Shown here: positions 22,135-29,348 of the stretch, one piece after another
Position numbering within the stretch: position 1 is the stretch's first letter
Layout: every line of letters begins with the position of its first letter
DNA from: Candidatus Omnitrophota bacterium
GTDB taxonomy: Bacteria; Omnitrophota; Omnitrophia; Omnitrophales; JACQLI01
DNA length: 29,348 nt
Direction of reading: 5' to 3'
Assembly (NCBI GenBank): GCA_016204125.1
Contig: JACQLI010000068.1
Span: 1-29,348 of the forward strand
Made by a program: the position numbers and the translations under genes
Notes under the pieces: generated by a model
What the model saw: the letters and a program-made list of their open reading frames with translations, nothing else
Database searches by the model: none
Told to the model about the DNA's origin: nothing

Positions 22135-25107
22135 GTGATTAAAATAGCGTTGTCTAGAATCGCAGTTTTTATTCTTTCCCTTTCCCTAGCCTCACCATCC
22201 CTATTTGCCTACTGGGTTTGGTCTCCCGAGAGCGGCAAATTTATCAATCCTGAAGCCGCAGTCCAGGATACTCCACAGGAACAGTATGACTACGCCATGG
22301 AGTTTTATAAGAAAAAGGACTTCAAAGAAGCCGCTGAGCAGCTTCGGCTGCTTCTCAAAAAGTACCCTGGATCACAAATTGCAGCGGAAGCTCAATACAG
22401 GCTGGGCGGTATTTACGAGGAGATGGGAGACTACTACAAGGCCTTTCGCTCTTACCGTGATCTTCTTCAAAGATATCCTCAAAGTGAACGCATGAGCGAT
22501 GCCATTGAAAAGGAATTCCGTATCGGAAACCTTTTCTTATCAGGCAGAAAGGCGAAAGTTCTAGGACTTGAGATTCTCCCTTCAGCACCGAGGGCTGTGG
22601 AAGTTTTTGAGCATATTGTTGAGGCCGCGCCGTACAGCAAATATGGTGATCAAGCCCAGTTTCATTTAGGGCTTGCTCACAAAAAAGCCAATCAATTTGA
22701 AGAATCGATTCAAGCCTTTCAGAGCGTCATTGATCAATACCCTCACAGCGAACTCATCCCCGAGGCTCAATTTCAGATTGCGGATACGGCTTATCTTCAA
22801 TCCGTGGTTGCGACTCGCGATCAACGCGTGATGGATCGAGCCAGCAAGGAGATCGATCGGTTTCTCAAACGTTATCCCGATTCTTCTACTTCTGACAGGG
22901 CCGCCAAACTTCGTCAGGAGATTGATGAGAAAAATGCCGAGAAGAACTACAGAATCGCCTTCTATTATGAAAAGGAAAACTTTCTCGACAGTGCGTTCAT
23001 TTATTACCGTGATGTCTCTGAGCGCTATCCCGACACCCAATGGGGACGCAAGGCGGGCGAGCGTTTGCAGGCCCTTGAGAAACCTGCAGAGTATCTGAAA
23101 GCACAGGAAACCGAGATTGTTTCCAGGAAAGCAGAATTGGCAGCCCAGATTCAGACTTTAGGGAAATCAGATGAAGCCAGGAAGAAAGAACTTGAGTGGG
23201 AAATGAAACGGCTCGAAAAAGAGGGCAAACAAGTCGAGAAAGCAAAACCAGAAACCTTAAAGCGCCGCAAAGCCGCAGTGCGTGAAAAGGAAAGAGAGCT
23301 TAACCGAAAATGGAAAGCCCTGGCAAAGAAGAAGAAACATTTTTCGAAAAATACGTCAGAAGATCTTGCCAGCGCTTTTGAAAGATGGGAAGCCTCCCTT
23401 CAAAAGGAAAAGGCCGACCTTGTTCGTGAAAAACTTCAGATCAAAGAATGGGGGAAAGGGCTCGGTGTCAGCACGGCGCCTTTTTACAACAGTCTCACAC
23501 CTTTTGGTAAGGAACCCCTCACTCCTTTGGAACAGGTGGACCAGTTGACAGCAGGGCGCCTGAGAGAACTTAGTGAGGAAGAGAAAAATCTGATCAAGGA
23601 GAAAGAAAATTTTTATCGGGAGTATGAAAAACTCCTTGCTACTGAAGGCCCCCTGGGAGGGGAAAAAACGACCGCGGAAGATCAGGCTCGAGAATGGGAA
23701 GCTTTAGGTAGAGAAATCGAGGCCTTAGAAGGAAAACTTGCAGAAAAGGAAGAACTTTACAAGGAGCATTTTGGGGCGCCGCCTTGGAAAACCGTGTTGC
23801 AACTTCCCCAAAATGTGATTGGCCGTTCAGTCGACGTCTTGAATCCATTCGATCGTACTCCCCAAAAGGATTGGACCACCAAATCTTCTGAAGAACTTAG
23901 GAGTTTGGAGAAACAATGGCAGGATGCAGCTAGGGCGCAAGAGAAACTCGTCGAGTCAATCGGAAAAACTTTTGATGAGGAATTGGTCCGTCAAGAAGAG
24001 AAGGCGTTGGTTTCCAAGGCTGAGAAAAGTGAAATGGATGCAAGCGAACTTCGCCGTACGGTCAAACAAGCAGAAAGAGACATCCGTAGCCATTACAACG
24101 AAATTCAGGACAGAAATGCTCGAAAAAATGAGCTTCTTGAAGAGCTTGAGAAGAGACTTCGTTCCAAGGAAGAAGAGGAAAGAAGCGGTCTTGCTCGGAC
24201 AGAGAGGGCGCTAACAGCTCCTGCTCGAGGAGCCTATTGGTTCGGGAAATCTTTTCTCTTCGGCTTGTCTGAAAGAGATGTGAAGTTAACCGAGGAGGCC
24301 AAGCAAGTTTCTGGTGAAGGGCCTGATTCGGCCGAGATTCGAGCCATCCAAGAGGAGATTGAACTTGAGAGCCTTCTGATTGATGCCAAGAGTCGGGAAA
24401 TTGAAAGGCTCCAACGTCAGGCGGAAGCCCTAAAGGCTCAGGTTTCACTTTCTGGAACACCGCCTTCCCGCTCTCTTCTGGTTAAATTTCCCTACGTTTT
24501 TATTCGCGAAGCCATTGCAAGTGCCCGTCGCCTCGTACCGAAGCGGGATCGTAAGGAGAAATTGATTGGGCAGTTAAGTCGGGAAACTGAAAAGCTCGAG
24601 CGCCTGAGGACAGAACTTAAAGGAATTCAAACGGCGCTTCAAAATAAAGGAGAAGGTATTGCGCCCATCACGTCTCAAGTAGTTGAGCCCGCGGCCATTC
24701 CCGATCAGGAAGCTCTTCGCGAGGAGATTCAGTCTCTCCAAAAGGAGTATGAGCTCAAGAAAGAAGAGTATGAGTCAGAACGAGAGAATTTTGAAAAGAA
24801 ACGCTGGGATAAACTTTCCAAGTGGCGAGCAAAGATGGGGAGAAGTAAACTGGAAAAGATTGAAGAAAAAATAGCTGACGTCATTGAGCAAGAACAGAAG
24901 ATTCGAAGCGAAGAAGCGACTCTCCTCAGTAAGAAAAAAGAAATGATCTCAGAATTCTTAAGCCAGCCTCCCATCGATCTTTTTGAAAAAGAACTTCACC
25001 GAGAACAGGAAGAAATCGATGCCCGTCTGAATGAAATTCAGAAACGTGAGACAAGCCTGGTCGAAGAACTCAGACGTTTCCGTCCCCAAGCCCAACCCCC
25101 TGCCTGA
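22135..25107 (+). CDS. BamD-like periplasmic TPR protein with a long coiled-coil tail
   Basis: A 990-residue protein starting at GTG. Residues 1-25 are a signal peptide (cut after LFA); there is no lipobox. YWVWSPESGKFINPE follows, then TPR repeats of the BamD/YfiO type at about 45-310 (for example EFYKKKDFKEAAEQLRLLLKKYP, SYRDLLQRYPQSE, AFQSVIDQYPHSE, YYRDVSERYPDT). From about 320 to 980 it is mainly charged heptad-like coiled coil, broken by four glycine/proline/aromatic stretches near 438-462, 547-580, 693-716 and 773-804. Ordinary BamD is about 250 residues, so the tail is extra. It is the first gene of an operon with lptE, which fits outer-membrane assembly or an envelope spacer. No clear RBS is seen before the GTG. 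Confidence 0.82.
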   Translation: MIKIALSRIAVFILSLSLASPSLFAYWVWSPESGKFINPEAAVQDTPQEQYDYAMEFYKKKDFKEAAEQLRLLLKKYPGSQIAAEAQYRLGGIYEEMGDYYKAFRSYRDLLQRYPQSERMSDAIEKEFRIGNLFLSGRKAKVLGLEILPSAPRAVEVFEHIVEAAPYSKYGDQAQFHLGLAHKKANQFEESIQAFQSVIDQYPHSELIPEAQFQIADTAYLQSVVATRDQRVMDRASKEIDRFLKRYPDSSTSDRAAKLRQEIDEKNAEKNYRIAFYYEKENFLDSAFIYYRDVSERYPDTQWGRKAGERLQALEKPAEYLKAQETEIVSRKAELAAQIQTLGKSDEARKKELEWEMKRLEKEGKQVEKAKPETLKRRKAAVREKERELNRKWKALAKKKKHFSKNTSEDLASAFERWEASLQKEKADLVREKLQIKEWGKGLGVSTAPFYNSLTPFGKEPLTPLEQVDQLTAGRLRELSEEEKNLIKEKENFYREYEKLLATEGPLGGEKTTAEDQAREWEALGREIEALEGKLAEKEELYKEHFGAPPWKTVLQLPQNVIGRSVDVLNPFDRTPQKDWTTKSSEELRSLEKQWQDAARAQEKLVESIGKTFDEELVRQEEKALVSKAEKSEMDASELRRTVKQAERDIRSHYNEIQDRNARKNELLEELEKRLRSKEEEERSGLARTERALTAPARGAYWFGKSFLFGLSERDVKLTEEAKQVSGEGPDSAEIRAIQEEIELESLLIDAKSREIERLQRQAEALKAQVSLSGTPPSRSLLVKFPYVFIREAIASARRLVPKRDRKEKLIGQLSRETEKLERLRTELKGIQTALQNKGEGIAPITSQVVEPAAIPDQEALREEIQSLQKEYELKKEEYESERENFEKKRWDKLSKWRAKMGRSKLEKIEEKIADVIEQEQKIRSEEATLLSKKKEMISEFLSQPPIDLFEKELHREQEEIDARLNEIQKRETSLVEELRRFRPQAQPPA

Positions 25108-25637
25108 TGAGAAATAGTAAGCAGCTCTTTCTTCTAACTTTTCTGGGTATCTTTATGTCTTTGCAAGGAGGCTGTGGGTATACTCAAAAGGTGACGCTTC
25201 CTGGTGACATCAAGACTATCTATGTTGACACATTTAAGAATAAGATTACTGTGGGAAACGTGTACGCTTACGAACCTGGTCTTGAGGTCAAACTAACCAA
25301 CGCAGTCATTCGCCGACTCCATCAAGATGGTAATCTCAAAGTAGTTTCCCGAGAAAAGGCTGACGCTATCCTCGAAGGCAATCTGAACAACTTTGACCAA
25401 GGAGGGGTTCGCTTCAGCGGCCTTGAACGAATTGAAGAGTATCGTGTTTTTTTGGTCACAGCATTTAAGCTCAAGAATCAAAAAACAGGTCAGATTTTCT
25501 GGGAAGAAAAAAATTTCTCAGGGGATGCCTCCTACTTTGTCTTTGGTCCTCGTGCTGTTTCAAGAGTTGAGGCTGCGGATAAGGCCATTGAACGTCTAGC
25601 ACGTAATATCGTAGACCGCATTGTCGAGGATTGGTGA
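25107..25637 (+). CDS. lptE: LPS-assembly lipoprotein LptE
   Basis: A 176-residue protein whose ATG overlaps the previous TGA by one base. Residues 1-22 are a lipoprotein-type signal with Cys23 (SLQGGCGY); the lipobox is imperfect (Gln at -3). The body starts with the LptE hallmark CGY...LPGDIKTIYVDTFKN and has the alternating strands VREKADAILEGNL, FKLKNQKTGQIFWEEKNFSG and the final helix AADKAIERLARNIVDRIVEDW. LptE plugs the LptD barrel that inserts LPS in the outer membrane, so the organism should be diderm with LPS or a similar lipid. No lptD gene is in the window. Confidence 0.85.
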   Translation: MRNSKQLFLLTFLGIFMSLQGGCGYTQKVTLPGDIKTIYVDTFKNKITVGNVYAYEPGLEVKLTNAVIRRLHQDGNLKVVSREKADAILEGNLNNFDQGGVRFSGLERIEEYRVFLVTAFKLKNQKTGQIFWEEKNFSGDASYFVFGPRAVSRVEAADKAIERLARNIVDRIVEDW

Positions 25638-26521
25638 TCCCGTCTTATTTTGTCCTTGTAGGTGACTCCTTTCTTTGTGAAGAGAAGCGCAAAGAAATCA
25701 TCACCGCTTTTGAGAAAGAAATCAACTCCAGGATCCCTGTCAGTTTGAAGCGGGCCGGTGAAACCCCGCTGGAGACAATCCTTTCCGAAGCCAGAACGCT
25801 GCCTTTTCTTACTCAGGCCCAGGCATTTTGTTTGCGGGATGCCGATCAGTTCAAAAAAGGCGAAATCGAGCTTCTCGCAAACTACTTCGAAAGCCCGCCT
25901 CCCCAAACTCTTTTCATTTTTGAAGCAGAATCCTTGGAAAAGAATCACCCCCTTCTTACTCAGATAGGGAAGAAACGTCAGGTCTTTTTTCTGCGGGGCG
26001 GAGGAGAGAGGATCACTAGCGACTTCATCCAGAGGAAGCTTAAGCAGGCAAAGAAGAAAATCACCCCCGAGGCCCTGGGCCGTCTTATTTCTCAAGTGGG
26101 AGACTCATTTATTTTTTTAGATACTCTTCTCGAACAATTGATTCTTTACTCAGGAGATAAACAAGAAATCGACCGTTCTTGTATAGAGGCTTTCGAGGAA
26201 CGGCTGGAAGAGTTTGAAGGCGGCGATTTTGTTCAAGCCCTGTCTGATAAAAATCTTCCGAGGGCGCTTGAAATTTTGAATGATCTCCTTGAAATCAATG
26301 CTCGAGATTTCCCAGCAGTGGTCGGTCTTCTCCATTGGCAGCTGAGGAGGTTTTGGGAAGCAAAAAAGGAATCCAAGCAACTCGGTCGTTTTTCTCTAAA
26401 GGAACTCGAGGAGATTCTAGAAGGACTTTTTGAGTTGGATTGGAAGCTTAAATCAGGGCGTGCGGAAGGGCGTTACGAAGTAGAAACCTGGCTTATTAAC
26501 GCGACGGGGAGAGCTTCTTAA
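25634..26521 (+). CDS. holA: DNA polymerase III subunit delta
   Basis: About 295 residues, in the HolA family: the clamp-loader subunit that opens the sliding clamp. The opening SYFVLVGDSFLCEEKRKEII and PFLTQAQAFCLRDADQFK, then the LIFEAESLEKNHPLLTQI block, match the family's RecA-like first domain. The C-terminal helical collar contains DFVQALSDKNLPRALEILNDLLE. The GTG at 25634 gives a 4-nt GTGA overlap with lptE; a TTG at 25631 adds one residue and cannot be excluded. It is shorter than the usual 330-345 residues. Its 3' end runs 26 nt into the convergent rpsT gene. Confidence 0.85.
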   Translation: MIPSYFVLVGDSFLCEEKRKEIITAFEKEINSRIPVSLKRAGETPLETILSEARTLPFLTQAQAFCLRDADQFKKGEIELLANYFESPPPQTLFIFEAESLEKNHPLLTQIGKKRQVFFLRGGGERITSDFIQRKLKQAKKKITPEALGRLISQVGDSFIFLDTLLEQLILYSGDKQEIDRSCIEAFEERLEEFEGGDFVQALSDKNLPRALEILNDLLEINARDFPAVVGLLHWQLRRFWEAKKESKQLGRFSLKELEEILEGLFELDWKLKSGRAEGRYEVETWLINATGRAS

Positions 26522-26765
26522 GAAAAAGGGCGATGCGGGCTTTCTTACGGTCTGCCCGTCCCTTGGGAACCATTCCCCCAGAAACTGCCCGGTCCCACTT
26601 AGAAACTAGATCATGGGCCAATAATTGGGCCTGCTCAGCATCAGCTTTTCCAAATCCGCTCAGCTTGCGCCAGAGGGTTTTCAGCTCGGAAAGAACAGCC
26701 TGGTTGTGCTCCCTTTTCTTAGCATCCTTTCGGATTTGTTTGATCGCGGCATGAACATTAGCCAT
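26496..26765 (-). CDS. rpsT: 30S ribosomal protein S20
   Basis: An 89-residue basic protein. The frame is open 70 codons further upstream, but the family's conserved start MANVHAAIKQIRKDAKKREHNQAV places the ATG at 26765. Conserved helical segments continue with SELKTLWRKL and AVSGGMVPKGRADRKKARI. S20 binds 16S rRNA in the body of the small subunit. The last 26 nt overlap the 3' end of holA tail-to-tail. There is no RBS; a promoter sits just upstream, so the mRNA should be almost leaderless. Its position between holA and murJ agrees with common gene orders. Confidence 0.95.
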   Translation of the reverse strand: MANVHAAIKQIRKDAKKREHNQAVLSELKTLWRKLSGFGKADAEQAQLLAHDLVSKWDRAVSGGMVPKGRADRKKARIALFLKKLSPSR

Positions 26766-26776
26766 AAGAGGCCGAA

Positions 26777-26806
26777 ACTCTATCATAGGGAGAGAATCCA
26801 TGTCAA
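26777..26806 (-). promoter_or_regulatory. Extended -10 promoter for rpsT
   Basis: On the minus strand: TTGACA (26806-26801), an 18-nt spacer, and TAGAGT (26782-26777) preceded by TGA, an extended -10. The start would be near 26770, about 5 nt before the S20 ATG at 26765. Confidence 0.65.
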
Positions 26807-26906
26807 GGGAGGCGATCTCGGATGGTCCCTCCGCGAACGCCTCGGCGGACGATCGCCTTCCTAGCTCTAGAAAGAAAAAGGGAGGTATTTCACCCTCTTT
26901 GGAGAA

Positions 26907-26912
26907 TATAAA
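26907..26912 (+). promoter_or_regulatory. Possible -10 element for murJ
   Basis: TATAAA (26907-26912) stands in the right place for a murJ transcript starting near 26919, at the left edge of the inverted repeat. No acceptable -35 was found, so the call is weak. Confidence 0.35.
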
Positions 26913-26915
26913 AGA

Positions 26916-27002
26916 ACGTCGGAGAACGTCGGAGGCGTTACTGCAAGAACCATGCTGACTCAGCCTGGCACCCACAGTAACGCCTCCGATGTGCTCCGAT
27001 GT
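26916..27002. repeat. Large inverted repeat (28-bp arms) before murJ
   Basis: The arms are 26916-26943 and 26975-27002. They differ at three positions: two give G-U pairs in RNA and one is an A-G mismatch. The inner 14 bp of each arm are perfectly complementary. Each arm itself holds a tandem CGTCGGAG (or complement) unit. The 31-nt loop carries GCTG-ACT-CAGC, enclosed by CCA/TGG, a second small hairpin. It ends 21 nt before the murJ ATG and leaves the RBS AAGGTGA outside. It could be a 5' UTR structure, a cruciform between the divergent rpsT and murJ, or a REP/MITE-like repeat. There is no T-run for termination. Confidence 0.8.
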
Positions 27003-27023
27003 GATTACACAAAAAGGTGAACG

Positions 27024-28619
27024 ATGAAACGGAAGCTTCTTAAAGCGGCTGGGGTTGTTGGGGCGTTCACCCTCTTAAGCCGTGTCTTGGGGATGATTCG
27101 GGATATTGTTAGCGCCAAGAGCTTTGGAACCACTTGGCAGTGGGATGCTTTTATCTATGCCTTCATGCTTCCCAACTTTATGCGGCGGCTGGTGGGGGAA
27201 GGAGCGCTTTCTAGCGCCTTCATCCCTATTTATGCGGAGGTCTTGGAAAAGGAAGGAAAAGAGGCAGCGTTTCGTTTCGCCAACATTGTTTTTACTATTC
27301 TCTCGCTCGGGCTCGTAACCTTTCTCCTATTGGCAGAAGTTTTTATCACCCTTTCTCTCAAGTCATTCGAGCTTCCTCAGGTAATCCGTTTAACCTTCGG
27401 GCTTCTTCATGTTCTTTTTCCCTACCTCTTTTTTATCTCCCTTTGTGCTTTAACCGCAGGGATTTTGAATTCTCATCGTCATTTTTTTTCGCCCTCACTC
27501 GGTCCAGCGATTCTGGATATTGTTTGGATTCTGGCTGTTATCTGGATCTGTCCCCTAGGAGGACCCAAGGCCGAGGATCGCGTTTTCCTCTTGGCTATTT
27601 GTTTACTGGTTTCAGGAGTGATCCAGCTTTGGATCCAACTTCCTTTTCTTAATCGACTCGGTTTTAGACCCAAGCTGATTTTTGATTTTCTTCATCCAGG
27701 TCTTCGCAAGATTGGAAATCTCGTGTTGCCAGCAGTTCTCGGTTTTGCGGTTACCCAGATCAATATCTTGGTAGACGCAACTCTGGCTTTCTGGGTGGGG
27801 GAAGGAGCTAATTCGAGCCTATGGTACGGCAATCGTCTGATGCAGTTTCCCTTGGGGGTTTTTGCCATTGCAATGGGCACCGCTCTTCTTCCCACCGTCT
27901 CGAGTCACACGGCTCGTCAGGAACTTGAGGAGGCGAAGCGCGCGCTTTCTTTTTCTCTTCGGGTAGTTTTTTTTATTGTTCTTCCTTCTACCGCAGGACT
28001 TATCGCGCTTCGTACACCGATTATCCAACTTCTTTTTGAGAGAGGCGAATTTGATGCCCTTTCAACAGCGCGCACCTCCTTCGTTCTTCTTTGTTATACG
28101 ATCGGGCTTTTCGCCTTCTCAGGCCAGAAGCTTATCGTTACAGGATTCTATTCCATGCAGGATACAAAAACACCGATGAAGACGGGGGTTCTGGCCTTAG
28201 TCCTCAACCTTATTCTCAATCTTATTTTGATGAGACCTCTCAGGGAAGGGGGGTTGGCATTAGCGACCTCTATTTCTGGGATTTTCAATTTTCTGTTTTT
28301 AGTCTACCTCTTTCAAAAGAAGATTGGAGATTTTCCGATTCGTGAGATCATTACCTCGGCGCTTCGGCTTCTCGCGGCAAGCCTTATCATGGGAATCTTC
28401 TCGTGGTATCTTTTTGGTGTTATTCATAACATGACAAACGGTGGAGATACGTTTCGGCTATTGATCGGAGTGTTTGGAAGCGTAACGCTTTCCGTTCTTC
28501 TTTATCTTGGACTCTGTTTTCTTTTTCGAGTACCCGAGATGCATGAAGCGATCCGTTGGTTCCGCCAGAGTAGAGGCGTGGATGAGAGACTTGAGAAAGT
28601 AGGTGAAGAACCATTGTAA
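27024..28619 (+). CDS. murJ: Lipid II flippase MurJ (MviN)
   Basis: A 531-residue inner-membrane protein with about 14 helices, of the MVF/MOP superfamily. It flips the peptidoglycan precursor lipid II across the inner membrane. Conserved parts are present: GVVGAFTLLSRVLGMIRDIVSAKSFG at the N-terminus, LPNFMRRLVGEGALSSAFIPIY, and later GANSSLWYGNRLMQFPLGVFAIAMGTALLPTVS, with conserved arginines. AAAGGTGA is a good RBS. The gene is divergent from rpsT. The uvrC gene follows 8 nt downstream, starting at TTG. Confidence 0.96.
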   Translation: MKRKLLKAAGVVGAFTLLSRVLGMIRDIVSAKSFGTTWQWDAFIYAFMLPNFMRRLVGEGALSSAFIPIYAEVLEKEGKEAAFRFANIVFTILSLGLVTFLLLAEVFITLSLKSFELPQVIRLTFGLLHVLFPYLFFISLCALTAGILNSHRHFFSPSLGPAILDIVWILAVIWICPLGGPKAEDRVFLLAICLLVSGVIQLWIQLPFLNRLGFRPKLIFDFLHPGLRKIGNLVLPAVLGFAVTQINILVDATLAFWVGEGANSSLWYGNRLMQFPLGVFAIAMGTALLPTVSSHTARQELEEAKRALSFSLRVVFFIVLPSTAGLIALRTPIIQLLFERGEFDALSTARTSFVLLCYTIGLFAFSGQKLIVTGFYSMQDTKTPMKTGVLALVLNLILNLILMRPLREGGLALATSISGIFNFLFLVYLFQKKIGDFPIREIITSALRLLAASLIMGIFSWYLFGVIHNMTNGGDTFRLLIGVFGSVTLSVLLYLGLCFLFRVPEMHEAIRWFRQSRGVDERLEKVGEEPL

Positions 28620-28627
28620 GCCGAGCC

Positions 28628-29348
28628 TTGAGTTTTCGCCAAAAAGCAAAGAGCCTTCCCGCCGCGCCTGGTGTTTACCTGATGAAATCTCAGGAAGGTG
28701 AAATCCTCTACATCGGCAAAGCCCGCATTCTCAAGAAACGCGTCGCCTCTTATCTCAGAAATCAAGGCCATCTTCCCAAAGTTCAGGTCCTTCTTTCAAA
28801 AGTTCACGATCTCGATTATGTGGAGACCCCAACCGAGATCGACGCCCTTCTCCTTGAAGCCCACCTCATCAAGAAACTGAGGCCGCGTTATAACAAAGAA
28901 CTCAAGGATGATAAGAGTTACCCCCTTTTGAAAATCACAGGTGATGCCTACCCGAGAATTCACCTTACCCGCAACCAAACAGACCGTAAGGCCCGTTACT
29001 ATGGCCCTTATACGGACGCAAAACTTCTCAGGGAAGCAGTAACTTTGATCAATACCCTTTTTCCTATCAGAAAGTGCCGAACTCTTCCCAAGCGAGCCTG
29101 TCTCTATTATCACATTGGCCAATGTCTTGCCCCATGCATCAAACCAGAGGTGAAACCCAAATACAGTCAAGTTGTGGACGAGGTGAGAAGATTTCTTGGG
29201 GGAGGAAAAAAGAGCTTTATGGATTATTTGACGGACCGAATGTTTCTAGCAGCAAAGGAACTTCGCTTCGAGGATGCCCAATTTTTTAAGGAACAAATCC
29301 AGGCGCTTGGAAAGCTGAAGAAAAAAAGATTTCCTCTACGTTCTGGAG
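28628..29348 (+). CDS. uvrC: Excinuclease ABC subunit C, UvrC (5' part)
   Basis: The first 240 codons; the gene runs off the window. The frame is closed by TGA at 28604-28606, so the TTG at 28628 is the only standard start before the conserved sequence. It gives MSFRQKAKSLPAAPGVYLMK, the usual UvrC beginning. A GIY-YIG nuclease domain covers about residues 10-95 (GVYLMKSQEGEILYIGKARILKKRV, later LEAHLIKKLRPRYN). A cysteine-rich stretch follows (IRKCRTLPKRACLYYHIGQCLAPC). The start of the UVR motif appears at FMDYLTDRMFLAAKELRFEDAQFFKEQIQAL. UvrC makes the dual incisions in nucleotide excision repair. Eight nt separate it from murJ. Confidence 0.95.
   Translation, partial: MSFRQKAKSLPAAPGVYLMKSQEGEILYIGKARILKKRVASYLRNQGHLPKVQVLLSKVHDLDYVETPTEIDALLLEAHLIKKLRPRYNKELKDDKSYPLLKITGDAYPRIHLTRNQTDRKARYYGPYTDAKLLREAVTLINTLFPIRKCRTLPKRACLYYHIGQCLAPCIKPEVKPKYSQVVDEVRRFLGGGKKSFMDYLTDRMFLAAKELRFEDAQFFKEQIQALGKLKKKRFPLRSG

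Noticed and set aside
26782..26806. TTGACA with TATGAT as the rpsT promoter
   Set aside because: The spacer would be only 13 nt; the same -35 with TGA-TAGAGT at 18 nt fits much better.
26766..26975. 70-codon N-terminal extension of the S20 frame on the minus strand
   Set aside because: S20 begins at MANVHA in the family, and an rpsT promoter lies inside the extension.
28613..28627. ATT start for uvrC, or a start inside murJ
   Set aside because: ATT starts are very rare, and the TGA at 28604 blocks any longer form; TTG at 28628 gives the usual UvrC N-terminus.
1..29348. CRISPR array, transposon or prophage
   Set aside because: No regularly spaced repeats, transposase, integrase or phage-structural protein was found; apart from the single palindrome at 26916-27002 no dispersed repeat was seen.

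Overview
The window is a dense bacterial chromosome segment of roughly even base composition. Genes are mostly head-to-tail, with 1-4 nt stop/start overlaps and frequent GTG or TTG starts. The cell was Gram-negative: there is an LptE-like lipoprotein and a large BamD-like periplasmic TPR protein. Tad pilus genes, a bactofilin carrying a DNA-binding-type domain, a GspA/GspB pair and the TPR protein's N-terminus (YWVWSPESGKF) together recall uncultured PVC-side lineages such as Omnitrophota. That placement is inference from gene content and memory of the families. There is no rRNA, phage, transposase or CRISPR; this is ordinary backbone with some unusual regulatory and domain features.

Layout. 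1-2251: end of a probable CpaF/TadA ATPase gene, tadB, tadC and a DUF192 gene. 2264-4317: its own promoter, then a bactofilin fused to an excisionase-type HTH, a small HTH protein with a C-terminal membrane anchor, acpS and a YdjC-type deacetylase. 4330-7385: an Rrf2 regulator behind a near-perfect sigma70 promoter, followed by an SsuABC-type ABC importer. 7390-10987: surE, an aldehyde dehydrogenase and a class III aminotransferase, apparently one operon. 10994-11939 (minus): a small zinc-ribbon protein, tRNA-Leu(CAA), tRNA-Ala(GGC) and a DUF3147 membrane protein. 11972-16541: leuS coupled to a GH35-type glycosidase. 16574-16956: a small secreted DUF5666-like protein. 16970-22051: a c-di-AMP (ydaO/yuaA-type) riboswitch followed by a five-gene train: a GspA/ExeA-type AAA ATPase, a GspB-like protein, a 56-residue membrane protein, comEC and an AI-2E-family permease. 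22068-26521: a TPR/coiled-coil protein of 990 residues, lptE and holA. 26496-26806 (minus): rpsT. 26907-29348: a 28-bp-arm inverted repeat, murJ and the 5' part of uvrC.

How it fits together. Much of the window concerns the cell envelope: pilus assembly, cytoskeletal scaffold, outer-membrane and LPS assembly, lipid II export, and a secretion or DNA-uptake module. The most notable feature is the c-di-AMP riboswitch placed to control that last module, linking a wall and osmotic-stress messenger to GspA/GspB/ComEC/AI-2E genes. The second is the bactofilin-HTH protein next to a membrane-anchored HTH protein, which could join DNA, cytoskeleton and membrane. A third pattern is promoter style: most recognisable promoters carry an extended -10 (TGn), and surE, leuS and rpsT seem to start only about 5 nt before their start codons, suggesting near-leaderless messages.
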